A DNA stretch of 22,846 bases, taken from contig JABLUY010000385.1 in the NCBI GenBank assembly GCA_013306675.1, positions 1 to 22,846 of the forward strand, in the 5' to 3' direction. Positions 9,177-15,880 of the stretch are shown here, in pieces; position 1 is the stretch's first letter; the number at the start of each line of letters is the position of its first letter. The translations under genes and the position numbers were made by a program. This DNA is from Thraustochytrium sp. TN22. Taxonomy: Eukaryota; Sar; Bigyra; Thraustochytrida; Thraustochytriidae. The notes beneath the pieces are model-generated. The model was not told the DNA's origin. It ran no database searches and worked only from the letters and a program-made list of their open reading frames with translations.

Positions 9177-10496
9177 TTAGATGCGGATCTGGTATGAATC
9201 GGAAGCCTTGGTGAAGAACTTGACCCAGTTCCTGGCCTTGTAGCCAGATTTCTCGACGACCTTGAGGTAGCGAACCTTGAGGCCGGAGGAGGCCCACATG
9301 GGAACGCTAAATTCGAGCGAGATGGGCGGACGCGACCATGGCTTCTCCTTGGTGTTGGGCACGGTCTCAACGGCACAGGTGAAGGTGACTTCGGAGCCGC
9401 CGGCGAACTTGCGCAGGCGCCAGAGCACGGCGTGCTGCGCCGGCTCGTACTTGGCGCGGCCCTTGGTGACGTGCGGCTTGGCGCGAACAGTGTTTGGCGG
9501 GCACGGAATGCGCACGAGCACGTTGCGCGCGGACTCGTCCTTGGGCACGTCGCAGATGAGGCGCACGTTGTAGTAGACCTTGGTCTTGCCGAGCTCCTCG
9601 ATGACCGGAATGAGGCGGAAAGGCAGCGAGACGTTGGTGGAGATGCGGTAGCGCATGAGCTCGAAGTCGCCGTCCGGCGGCACAAAGGTGACAGTGCGGT
9701 CCGTGTCAAAGCGGCTGAGGTTGACGCAGCGGTGGAAGCTGCAGTCCTCGAGCTCGACGTTGCTGAAGCTGCGAACGGGCGCGCCGAGCGTGCCGGCGTC
9801 TGCCGCGGCAGCCTCGGTGCTGAGCGAGAGCTTGTCGTTGAAGGCGAGCTGGCACTCTGGCATGCCGGACAGAAAGGTGCGCAGCTTGACGACGCCGCGC
9901 GCCTCCGAGTTGAGCACGCTGCCGTCCGCCGACACGAGCAGGCTCACCTCCTCCATGACGTTGACGAAGACCTCGTTCGGCTTGTGCTTGATGCCCTGCT
10001 TTCGCCAGTCGATGGCGCCCGTGATCTGCGCCGTGATCTGCCGCGCTTTCTCGCTCGAGGCCGCGTCCCGCTCGCGCACCTTACCCAGATTGATGTACAG
10101 CTTCAAGTTGTCCACGGAGCAGTTCTGCGGATATCCAAAGTCCAGCGCCTCGTCCAGCACCTCATACATGAGCGTGAAGTTGTTGCGCACATCCGCCTCC
10201 GAGAACTCGTCCCCCAGGTACGCCGCCACCACGCGCTGCAGCTGGAAGAGCACCTCGAAGATCAGCGCCGGGTTCCCGTTGCTCTTGGTCACGGCCGTGA
10301 AGAAGAGCTTGTTGCGCCGCGTGTGGAGGAAGCTCGTCCCGTCCACCAGCTGCACCGGCGCCACGTTCCCGGCCTCCTTGCGCGCCACCACCTCCTGCCG
10401 GAACGCCTCCGCCGCCGCGCGGCTCGTGTCGTCCCTGTACCTGCGGAAGAGCACCACCTCGCCGCGCTCGTTGATGATGAGCAGCGCGCTGATCAT
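9177..10496 (-). CDS. AP2M1: AP-2 complex subunit mu (clathrin adaptor medium chain)
   Basis: Mu2 is the cargo-binding medium chain of the AP-2 adaptor at the plasma membrane and recognises Tyr-x-x-hydrophobic signals during clathrin endocytosis. The 439-residue product is close to the usual ~435. The longin-like N-domain occupies ~1-140 (NNFTLMYEVLDEALDFGYPQN). A linker carries QITAQITG, equivalent to the regulatory Thr156 region of mammalian mu2. The mu homology domain runs from ~165 to the end (GMPECQLAFNDK, FVPPDGDFELMRYR, ARPP-like SRPPISLEF, SGLKVRYLKVVEKSGY). MRYR and GMPEC favour AP-2 over AP-1, while the VEKSGY end resembles plant AP2M and AP-1. In the cargo pocket, Phe177 and Trp424 are present, but the human Asp176 and Arg423 equivalents are Asn179 and Lys426. 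The start is the ATG at 10496 and there are no introns. Confidence 0.94.
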   Translation of the reverse strand: MISALLIINERGEVVLFRRYRDDTSRAAAEAFRQEVVARKEAGNVAPVQLVDGTSFLHTRRNKLFFTAVTKSNGNPALIFEVLFQLQRVVAAYLGDEFSEADVRNNFTLMYEVLDEALDFGYPQNCSVDNLKLYINLGKVRERDAASSEKARQITAQITGAIDWRKQGIKHKPNEVFVNVMEEVSLLVSADGSVLNSEARGVVKLRTFLSGMPECQLAFNDKLSLSTEAAAADAGTLGAPVRSFSNVELEDCSFHRCVNLSRFDTDRTVTFVPPDGDFELMRYRISTNVSLPFRLIPVIEELGKTKVYYNVRLICDVPKDESARNVLVRIPCPPNTVRAKPHVTKGRAKYEPAQHAVLWRLRKFAGGSEVTFTCAVETVPNTKEKPWSRPPISLEFSVPMWASSGLKVRYLKVVEKSGYKARNWVKFFTKASDSYQIRI

Positions 10497-10868
10497 CCTG
10501 CCGAGCCAGGGCTCGCGCCGGAGCCGCCCGGCCCGACCAGCCTCCAGCGCACCGCCGCCGCCCGCCGCCCGCTCGCCCGCCCGCCGCCGCCGGCGAGCGT
10601 CGCAAGTAGCCGCCGGGCGCGGCGATTCCCTTTTTGCTCTCTCCCGCGCCGCTTCCCCTTTCTACCTTGGCAGCTCGCTGGCTCGAGCCTAACGGCGGCC
10701 GACTACGCCGCGTGCAGGCTCGCCGTCATCGTCGTGCAGCAGCTAAGTCAGAGCTCGACGGGCCTGTTTGCTAAAGCAAGCGCTCAGCTTGGTGCTCGTG
10801 CGTGCTCGTGCTCGTGCTCGAGCAGCAGCTATCGCTACGGCGCATGGATGGAGAAGAGGGAGCGCATG
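10497..10868. other. GC-rich upstream region of AP-2 mu
   Basis: Immediately upstream of the AP-2 mu start, positions 10500-10620 are an extremely GC-rich CpG-island-like stretch with CCGCC runs, probably its promoter. A short GCTCGTG iteration lies at about 10793-10825. No ORF with recognisable content was found. Confidence 0.5.
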
Positions 10869-11109
10869 GAGCTCGCCAAGGCAGGGCACGAGGCACAATC
10901 CTAAAGGCGAGCGAGTTTGAGCGCGATGCTTGAGCGTGATGCTTGATGAGTGTGGCTCAGCACGCTTCGGACTTGACGGCTTGATGTGAACTCGCCAAGG
11001 CAGCGGCACGAGGAGGTACAAATGAAAGCGTGCTTTGTGGAGCCCGATGCTTGAGCGATGATTGAGGCAAGGTTTGAGCAACCCGAAAGAGCTTGGGCTC
11101 GGCACGCTT
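10869..11109. repeat. Two diverged direct repeats, ~119 bp apart
   Basis: Unit 1 (10869-10967) and unit 2 (10988-11109) share the same order of blocks: GARCTCGCCAAGGCAG, GGCACGAGG, GATGCTTGAGCG and GGCTCRGCACGCTT. The second unit runs directly into the 19-bp minisatellite, and its last block (CGCTTGAG) resembles the minisatellite core. This suggests local duplication and then expansion. No coding content is seen. Confidence 0.7.
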
Positions 11110-11273
11110 GAGAGCTCAGCGCTTGAGAGCTCGCTCAGCGCTTGAGAGCTCGCTCAGCGCTTGAGAGCTCGCTCAGCGCTTGAGAGCTCGCTCAGCGCTT
11201 GAGAGCTCGCTCAGCGCTTTTAAGAGCTCGCTCAGCGCTTTTAAGAGCTCGCTCAGCGCTTGAGAGCTCGCTC
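11105..11273. repeat. 19/21-bp minisatellite, 8 full copies plus one partial
   Basis: The unit AGCGCTTGAGAGCTCGCTC recurs perfectly five times from 11118. Two 21-bp variants follow (AGCGCTTTTAAGAGCTCGCTC; 11213-11233 and 11234-11254), then one more 19-bp unit ends at 11273. A truncated copy precedes the array at 11105-11117. Each unit contains two 6-bp palindromes (AGCGCT and GAGCTC). The array ends about 80 bp from the stop codon of mitochondrial copy 1. Confidence 0.95.
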
Positions 11274-11352
11274 ATCTCCTTCTCGCAAAAACAAAAAACA
11301 CGGACAAAGAAGACTAGAATTCATGCACAAACGGGAGTCTAACAACCCGCAA

Positions 11353-11697
11353 TTAGTTCTTGTAGACGAGCTTCTCGTCGGAGGGCTTGATGCCGAGGAT
11401 CTCGCGGTTGTTGGCGTTGAAGAAGGTCTTCCACGGGCCCTTGCTCGGCTTCATGTCCATGTGCGCGATCTTCCAGATGCCGAACATGCAGCCGGCGCTG
11501 ACGGCGGCGACGAGCGGCCAAACCTCGGGCTTGGAGAAGAAGAGCATCTTCTCGCGGACCTCGAGCGGGGTGGTGACGCGGAAGCGTGCGTGGCCGCCCT
11601 CGGACTGGCCGAGCGGGAACTTGACCTTGACGGTGTCGGAGAGCATGCGCTTGCCGCCCATGCGGCGAGCCGCCATGCGAGCGCCGTTCTGCATCAT
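11353..11697 (-). CDS. NDUFA4/MLRQ (B12D)-like mitochondrial protein, copy 1
   Basis: This 114-residue protein has an Arg-rich, amphipathic N-terminus (MMQNGARMAARRMGGKRMLS) typical of a mitochondrial presequence. A single membrane segment lies at ~59-80 (VWPLVAAVSAGCMFGIWK). A conserved polar tail follows (PSKGPWKTFFNANN, then IKPSDEKLVYKN). The pattern of PEV-x-PL, helix, W, N, P-x-D and a C-terminal Tyr resembles the B12D/MLRQ family, which includes the respiratory-chain subunit NDUFA4. I infer a small inner-membrane subunit of complex I or IV. It is identical in protein to copy 2 and lies head-to-head with it, 772 bp apart. The family call is moderate; the reality of the gene is well supported by four conserved copies. 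Confidence 0.85.
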   Translation of the reverse strand: MMQNGARMAARRMGGKRMLSDTVKVKFPLGQSEGGHARFRVTTPLEVREKMLFFSKPEVWPLVAAVSAGCMFGIWKIAHMDMKPSKGPWKTFFNANNREILGIKPSDEKLVYKN

Positions 11698-11773
11698 CTT
11701 GCTTGCTAGCTAGCTGGTCGTCGACTACGAAACTGTTGCTTGGGCTTGCTTGATTTGGCTTTTGTTTACGCCT

Positions 11774-11790
11774 GGAGTTGCGGGTCTGCT
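11774..11790 (-). promoter_or_regulatory. Conserved promoter/5'-leader motif, copy 1
   Basis: The plus strand reads GGAGTTGCGGGTCTGCT, 77 bp upstream of the copy-1 start codon. The same block occurs at the same distance from copy 2 and 67 bp from copy 3, in the same orientation relative to each gene. It is preserved where surrounding upstream sequence of copy 3 is not similar, so it is probably a core promoter or transcription-start element. Confidence 0.55.
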
Positions 11791-11791
11791 G

Positions 11792-12376
11792 CAGCGCCAG
11801 CCGCGCCTCGCCCCGCCACGTCGCGTCGACGGGGCTCGCCAGGCCGCGGTCCGGACGTCCACCGCGCGGCCGCCGCAGCGCGAACCGGCCCGCACGCGCC
11901 GTCCCTTGCGGGGCGACCCGGACGCTTCCGCGCTCTGCGGGGTGTGCGTGCCGCGCACCCCCGCGCCCCCCCTTGCGCGCCTTTGGAAGCCCCGTACCCG
12001 AGCGGGCCGCCACAGTGCCGCGCGCGCGGGGCGGACGGGACGGGACGCCTGTGGTGACCGCGAAGCGCGCAGGACCCTGCGATCAAGTCGTGGGGCGGGC
12101 GGGACGCACGCGGGCACGCTCTCGGCGCGCTTTCCCATGTGCAAATTCAAGGCTCGCGCGTCCCGGCCGGCCGGCCGCGCGCTGCGCTGTGCTGCGCTGC
12201 TGGACTCTGCTGGACTGCGGCCGGGCTTGACGGATGGCGGAGAAGCCACGTGGGGCCGCGAGCGCCGGACGGTGGGGGGATGGGGGGGGAAAGCGGCCGG
12301 AACGCGGCCATCATTGACTGCAGGCGGACGGGTTGTGAGCCTGCGAGCGAGGGCGGCGCGCCAGGCCTGCCGGGGA
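11792..12376. promoter_or_regulatory. GC-rich spacer of the inverted repeat, probable bidirectional promoter
   Basis: This 585-bp unique segment separates the divergent copies 1 and 2. It is very GC-rich with many CpGs, G runs (12267-12292) and C runs (11958-11973). Long open frames cross it on both strands, but they are Arg/Ala/Pro-rich and begin in the repeat arms, so they look like compositional shadows. Its position implies that it drives both genes. Confidence 0.5.
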
Positions 12377-12377
12377 G

Positions 12378-12393
12378 GCAGACCCGCAACCCC
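12378..12393 (+). promoter_or_regulatory. Conserved promoter/5'-leader motif, copy 2
   Basis: GCAGACCCGCAACCCC lies 77 bp upstream of the copy-2 ATG. It is the complement of the block seen upstream of copies 1 and 3, with one substitution (GGGGTTGCGG instead of GGAGTTGCGG). Consensus on the opposite strand: GGRGTTGCGGGTCTGC. Confidence 0.55.
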
Positions 12394-12469
12394 AGGCGTA
12401 AACAAAAGCCAAATCAAGCAAGCCTAAGCAGCAGCTCCGCAGTCGACGACCAACTAGCTAGCCAGCAAG

Positions 12470-12814
12470 ATGATGCAGAACGGCGCTCGCATGGCGGCTC
12501 GCCGCATGGGCGGCAAGCGCATGCTCTCCGACACGGTCAAGGTCAAGTTCCCGCTCGGCCAGTCCGAGGGCGGCCACGCACGCTTCCGCGTCACCACCCC
12601 GCTCGAGGTCCGCGAGAAGATGCTCTTCTTCTCCAAGCCCGAGGTCTGGCCGCTCGTCGCCGCCGTCAGCGCCGGCTGCATGTTCGGCATCTGGAAGATC
12701 GCGCACATGGACATGAAGCCGAGCAAGGGCCCGTGGAAGACCTTCTTCAACGCCAACAACCGCGAGATCCTCGGCATCAAGCCCTCCGACGAGAAGCTCG
12801 TCTACAAGAACTAA
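12470..12814 (+). CDS. NDUFA4/MLRQ (B12D)-like mitochondrial protein, copy 2
   Basis: This 114-residue protein is identical to copy 1. Only two nucleotides differ in the 345-bp frame, both synonymous (in the Thr codon near residue 22 and the Val codon near residue 59). It has the same Arg-rich presequence, single membrane helix (~59-80) and conserved tail. The start is the first of two adjacent ATGs, shared by all four copies and preceded by a conserved GCAAG. It is divergently transcribed from copy 1 and shares the central GC-rich spacer. The extra copy may raise the dosage of an abundant respiratory subunit (inference). Confidence 0.85.
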   Translation: MMQNGARMAARRMGGKRMLSDTVKVKFPLGQSEGGHARFRVTTPLEVREKMLFFSKPEVWPLVAAVSAGCMFGIWKIAHMDMKPSKGPWKTFFNANNREILGIKPSDEKLVYKN

Positions 12815-12869
12815 TTGCGGGTTGTTAGACTCCCGTTTGTGCATGAACTCTTAGTCTTTCTTTGTCTGA

Positions 12870-13546
12870 TCCAGCTTGAGTGCGTTTCTGATGCCGCGTT
12901 TGTGGGAGCACCGAGAGAGAGCAACTTGATGGCCTCGCGCTTCGCAAGCGCGCGTCGCAAGCGCGGCATCAAAGGAAGCTTCTGCACCCAACTCACCTAA
13001 CTTGTGAAGAAGCCATCATGTTGGCCATGAGCTTGAGCGTTGGCCAGTGAGGAGCGAAGACAAGGACGACAAGCTCATGGCGGACCAGACGCACCTCCTG
13101 ATACTACAATGGACGTTGTGAAGAGCGCTGACAGCCTCGCAGCTGGCCTTCGCGGTGCTGACCGTGGCTGACGTTGGCTTCATTCTGAAATACGACGGCG
13201 AGCTGCTTCCTCTCTCTCTCTCTTGCTCTATCTGTCTGTCTGTACTCTTCTCTGCTCGTGCGACGATCGCGGCAACTACCGTGGTGTTGCGAAGCGTGAC
13301 CTCTCCAGGTGCTCCACATGACCTCGTTCGAGGCGAGGACGACGAAGAACTCCTAACCTAGGCCCTAAATACGCTTGCATCCTTGGCCTAGGCCCTCGTG
13401 AGAGCATTCGATTCGCGCAGGGACAAGAGCGCCTTTGCTGGCCATCACACTGCCAACGGCGTCGCTCTGAATCCGTCGGCGAGGTGCTTCAAGCTCTGGT
13501 GCTTCAAGCTGTCCATTGCGTAGGATCTGCAAAGTAAAATACGTTC
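12870..13546. other. Intergenic region between copies 2 and 3
   Basis: This stretch has noticeably lower GC than its surroundings. It holds a CTCTCTCTCTCTTGC/TCTGTCTGTCTG pyrimidine microsatellite (about 13207-13245), a twice-repeated CCTAGGCCCT block (about 13358 and 13386) and a duplicated GGTGCTTCAAGCT (13481-13508). Short open frames here lack recognisable content. It must contain the convergent 3' ends of copy 2 and copy 3. Confidence 0.5.
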
Positions 13547-13552
13547 TTTATT
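13547..13552 (-). terminator. Candidate polyadenylation signal of copy 3
   Basis: The minus strand reads AATAAA (within GAATCAATAAAGAACG), about 85 bp beyond the copy-3 stop codon, in a locally AT-rich stretch. The position fits a 3' UTR end. Copies 1, 2 and 4 show no equivalent hexamer, so usage is uncertain. Confidence 0.4.
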
Positions 13553-13636
13553 GATTCTTCATTGGATCAGCTGCCAGCAGGTGCTGCTGGCTAAGTACAT
13601 AGTCATCGGCCCGAGCGCGCGACGCGTGGCGGAGTC

Positions 13637-13984
13637 TTAGTCCTTGTAGACGAGCTTCTCGTCAGAGGGCTTGATGCCAAGAACCTCACGGTTGTTGGCA
13701 CCGAAGAAGGTCTTCCACGGGCCCTTGCTCGGCTTCATGTCCATGTGCGCCATCTTCCAGATGCCGACGGAGCAGCCGAAGGTGACGGCGGCGACGAGCG
13801 GCCAGACCTCAGGCTTGGAGAAGAACATCATCTTCTCGCGGATCATGAGCGGCTGGTTCACATGGAACTTGGCGTGGCCGCCGTCCGACTGGCCGGCCGG
13901 GAACTTGAGCTTGCTGGCCTCCGAGGAGAACAGCCGCTTCGCGCCCATGCGGCGGGCCGCCATGCGAGCGCTGTTCTGCATCAT
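13637..13984 (-). CDS. NDUFA4/MLRQ (B12D)-like mitochondrial protein, copy 3
   Basis: This 115-residue paralogue begins MMQNSARMAARRMGAKRLFS, again a basic presequence. It has a membrane helix at ~60-81 (WPLVAAVTFGCSVGIWKM) and the same tail PSKGPWKTFFGANN and IKPSDEKLVYKD. The open frame continues upstream of this Met, but the paired-ATG start with GCAAG just before it is shared with the other copies, so I use it. Compared with copy 1, substitutions concentrate in residues 18-55, and the last ~38 residues differ at only three positions. That pattern fits a functional C-terminal half under strong constraint. The 17-bp upstream motif of copies 1 and 2 is present. Confidence 0.84.
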   Translation of the reverse strand: MMQNSARMAARRMGAKRLFSSEASKLKFPAGQSDGGHAKFHVNQPLMIREKMMFFSKPEVWPLVAAVTFGCSVGIWKMAHMDMKPSKGPWKTFFGANNREVLGIKPSDEKLVYKD

Positions 13985-14883
13985 CTTGCTGGTTGGTTTG
14001 TCGGCTGGTGGCTGCTGTTCTGCTTGGCTCTTGCTCTTGCTTTGGCTCGAGGAGTTGCGGGTCTGCTCTCGCCGCGCCGTCGCCCGGCCTCGGTCGCCTT
14101 CTCGTCTGGCCGACCCACGTAAGCCGGCGCAGCAGCCTGTCGGAGCTACTACTACTAGTAAGCCGAGGCGTGCAGCGCGGCGCGGCGGCCGGGACTGGCC
14201 CTCGGAAGCGGCCAGGATACGTCCGGGGACAAGCCTGGGACGAGCGAATCCCGCGCTCGCCATCGGACTCCGCGCGTGCTGCTCGCGGCTGTCCGGCGCG
14301 GCGCGGCTGGCTGTCCGGCGGGACGCTTCTTGCCCTCTTCCCGCTCGGCGGGCGCGCGCCCGGGTGCGATTGGCGGCCACTTCGTCCCGCACCCGTGCTG
14401 CGGGGCGACAGCACTGCGCTGCACTCCGCCGCCTCCAAGTCAGGCTGAGGCTGGCCGACGACGATGCGGAGGACTCGAACGGCAGCGCCGTGCATCACCT
14501 GGCAGGGTCAAGGCGAGGCGCGCATGCTGGTACGTAGGCTGGCTTGCTTGCGCAGACGGTGGAGCGCGGCGGCGGAACGCGGAACGCGGGTTCTGCGCAG
14601 ACTCGTCCCGACTTGGCAGCGTTCGGCTCGTCTTTCCAAAAAGACTCGGACTCCGAGCAGATTATCAAGTATGTCTTCCATCGGCAGCTCCCATGATCGG
14701 TCACGGCCAGCTCGTCATGGGACCTGCCGGCGTCAACGGCAGACGCACCCAGAGGAGGCCCTGGGCTTTCTCAAGCCCTCTCGCAATTCTACAAGCCCGC
14801 TCTGCCGTGATCCGCCTTTCACGTCCGTCACTGGCACTGCACGTCAGCATCTCTTCATTCAATAGGTCCGGCAGCAGCTCGAA
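13985..14883. other. Upstream region of copy 3 and intergenic sequence
   Basis: From 13985 to about 14450 the sequence is GC-rich promoter-like DNA with a TACTACTACTAG run at 14147-14158. From about 14600 the GC content falls. Open frames crossing it have no ATG near their start and Arg/Ala/Pro-rich shadow-like translation. I see no RNA gene or recognised protein. Confidence 0.5.
14051..14067 (-). promoter_or_regulatory. Conserved promoter/5'-leader motif, copy 3
   Basis: The plus strand reads GGAGTTGCGGGTCTGCT, identical over 17 bp to the copy-1 block. It sits 67 bp upstream of the copy-3 start codon. Flanking sequence on the far side does not align with the copy 1/2 spacer, so conservation is local. 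Copy 4 lacks an obvious match. Confidence 0.55.
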
Positions 14884-15357
14884 ATGAGGGTCACGCGCGA
14901 CGGTGCGCCACGTTCTCCGGCGGCGGAGAGATGGAGGAAGCCATTCACTCGGATCAGGCCGGTAGGCCCACAGAGCATCCTCGGCATTCTCGCTCTCGGC
15001 ATTTCATGTCGCAATCTGAGCGCGTGGCGCTTGAATCAATTTTGTATGCCTCATGAGGTCATTGACCACCAGCAACCTCAAATCGAGGGCTTCTTCAAAC
15101 CAGTACCCGTCCTGCATCAAGAGCGCCGCGACGGCTTCTTCAAACCAGTACCGTTTTTGCATCAAGAGCACGTCGATGGCTTTTCTCCCAATCCGTACTC
15201 TTGCTGCTGCATCAAGAGCGCCGCGATCTACTCGTGCTGCTGGTGCAAGGGCATCGAGAGCTTCCACGAATCCTCAACAAGGTTGACGCCAGCTGCTAGT
15301 GCGCAAAGCCAGTACGAGCACCGCCGGAAAGCAGAAGCAAACAGAGAGCGAAATTAG
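14884..15357 (+). CDS. Doubtful small ORF with internal 15-residue repeats
   Basis: This 157-residue ATG-initiated frame has no recognised domain. Its middle contains two in-frame copies of GFFKPVP-x-LHQE-xx-D produced by a 45-bp DNA repeat, followed by a Cys-rich patch (YSCCCIKSAAIYSCCWC). Local GC and codon use are lower than in the confident genes. The opposite strand is also open across the repeat (LLMQ-xx-YWFEEA twice), so neither frame is favoured. It may be a non-coding repeat with chance open frames, or a lineage-specific gene. Confidence 0.18.
   Translation: MRVTRDGAPRSPAAERWRKPFTRIRPVGPQSILGILALGISCRNLSAWRLNQFCMPHEVIDHQQPQIEGFFKPVPVLHQERRDGFFKPVPFLHQEHVDGFSPNPYSCCCIKSAAIYSCCWCKGIESFHESSTRLTPAASAQSQYEHRRKAEANRERN
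15088..15228. repeat. 45-bp tandem repeat, three copies (third diverged)
   Basis: Copies begin at 15088, 15133 and 15178. Each starts GGCTTYTTC or a variant and contains GCATCAAGAGCRC near its end. Copies 1 and 2 are nearly identical. Copy 3 carries substitutions and about four inserted bases that shift the frame. A 45-bp period keeps the reading frame on both strands for the first two units. Confidence 0.85.
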
Positions 15358-15535
15358 TACATGTATGTGGTGCTACGAGTAGGAGGTCCTGCTCCTGACG
15401 CTCGTGGCCTTCCAAAGGCCGGGCAGCTCTCTCACTGCCTTGTCAGCGACGAGGTCTGGGCCCTGGCTAGACGGCTCGCTCGCTCTTGGCACGTCGAGCT
15501 CGGCCGCCTATCCATTCACCTGGCCTTGCTTTTGG

Positions 15536-15880
15536 TTAGTCCTTGTAGACGAGCTTCTCGTCGGAGGGCTTGATGCCGAGGACCTCGCGGTTGTTGGCGT
15601 TGAAGAAGGTCTTCCACGGGCCCTTGCTCGGCTTCATGTCCATGTGCGCGATCTTCCAGATGCCGAACATGCAGCCGGCGGAGACGGCGGCGATGAGCGG
15701 CCAGACCTCAGGCTTGACGAAGCGCTCCTTGAGCGCCTTGTGCGGCTGGTACACGGCGAAGATGGAGTGGCCGCCCTCGGACTGGCCGGCGTGCGGGAAC
15801 TTGAGATCCTTGGCCGACTGGGACAGCATGCGGTTGCCGCCCACGCGCCGCGCCACCATGCGAGCCCCGTTCTGCATCAT
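15536..15880 (-). CDS. NDUFA4/MLRQ (B12D)-like mitochondrial protein, copy 4
   Basis: This 114-residue paralogue starts MMQNGARMVARRVGGNRMLS and has the helix WPLIAAVSAGCMFGIWKI and the tail PSKGPWKTFFNANN and IKPSDEKLVYKD. It is the most diverged between presequence and helix (~20-57): HAGQSEGGHSIFAVYQPHKA replaces the other copies' segment, and the FFSKPEV of the others becomes FVKPEV. From residue ~58 onward it is almost identical to copies 1 and 2. The paired ATG start preceded by GCAAGA is conserved. The upstream GGRGTTGCGGGTCTGC motif is missing, so it may be differently regulated. The mitochondrial role is inferred from the family resemblance. Confidence 0.84.
   Translation of the reverse strand: MMQNGARMVARRVGGNRMLSQSAKDLKFPHAGQSEGGHSIFAVYQPHKALKERFVKPEVWPLIAAVSAGCMFGIWKIAHMDMKPSKGPWKTFFNANNREVLGIKPSDEKLVYKD

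Larger units (their letters stand above)
11301..11791 (-). repeat. Left arm of large inverted repeat (contains copy 1)
   Basis: The reverse complement of this arm matches 12377-12869 over the 3' flank, the whole coding sequence and the 5' flank. The coding part differs at two bases only. The 5' flank between the start codon and the GCAGACCCGCAAC block shows about ten differences, and the 3' flank shows small indels (around GAATTCTAGTCTT versus GAACTCTTAGTCTTT). Similarity ends at about CTTTGTCYG on the outside and at GGCAGACC or GCAGACC on the inside. Confidence 0.93.
12377..12869 (+). repeat. Right arm of large inverted repeat (contains copy 2)
   Basis: This is the partner of the 11301-11791 arm in opposite orientation. 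It spans the conserved GCAGACCCGCAAC block, an AAACAAAAGCCAAATCAAGC leader segment, the full coding region and about 55 bp of 3' flank. The palindrome with its 585-bp spacer could form a large hairpin or cruciform and is prone to gene conversion or inversion of the spacer. Confidence 0.93.

Noticed and set aside
11105-11273. CRISPR-like array
   Set aside because: The units are contiguous with no unique spacers, and the context is eukaryotic, so it is a minisatellite.
11725-12427. Two long frames crossing the palindrome spacer, both starting MIWLLFTPGVAG
   Set aside because: The shared start arises because each begins in a repeat arm, in the 5' leader of a real gene. The rest is Arg/Pro/Ala-rich spacer with no conservation between the two.
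11301-12869. Inverted repeat as transposon ends
   Set aside because: The arms consist of complete host genes with UTRs. No transposase, terminal motif or target-site duplication was seen, so segmental inverted duplication is simpler.
13985-14392. N-terminal extension of copy 3 (frame open upstream of the paired ATG)
   Set aside because: The other three copies start at the same MMQN, the presequence begins there, and the extension is compositional and covers the promoter-like motif.
14445-14500. tRNA-like T-loop (GTTCGAGTCC on the minus strand)
   Set aside because: No 5-bp stem pairs around the loop, and no acceptor or anticodon arm can be drawn.
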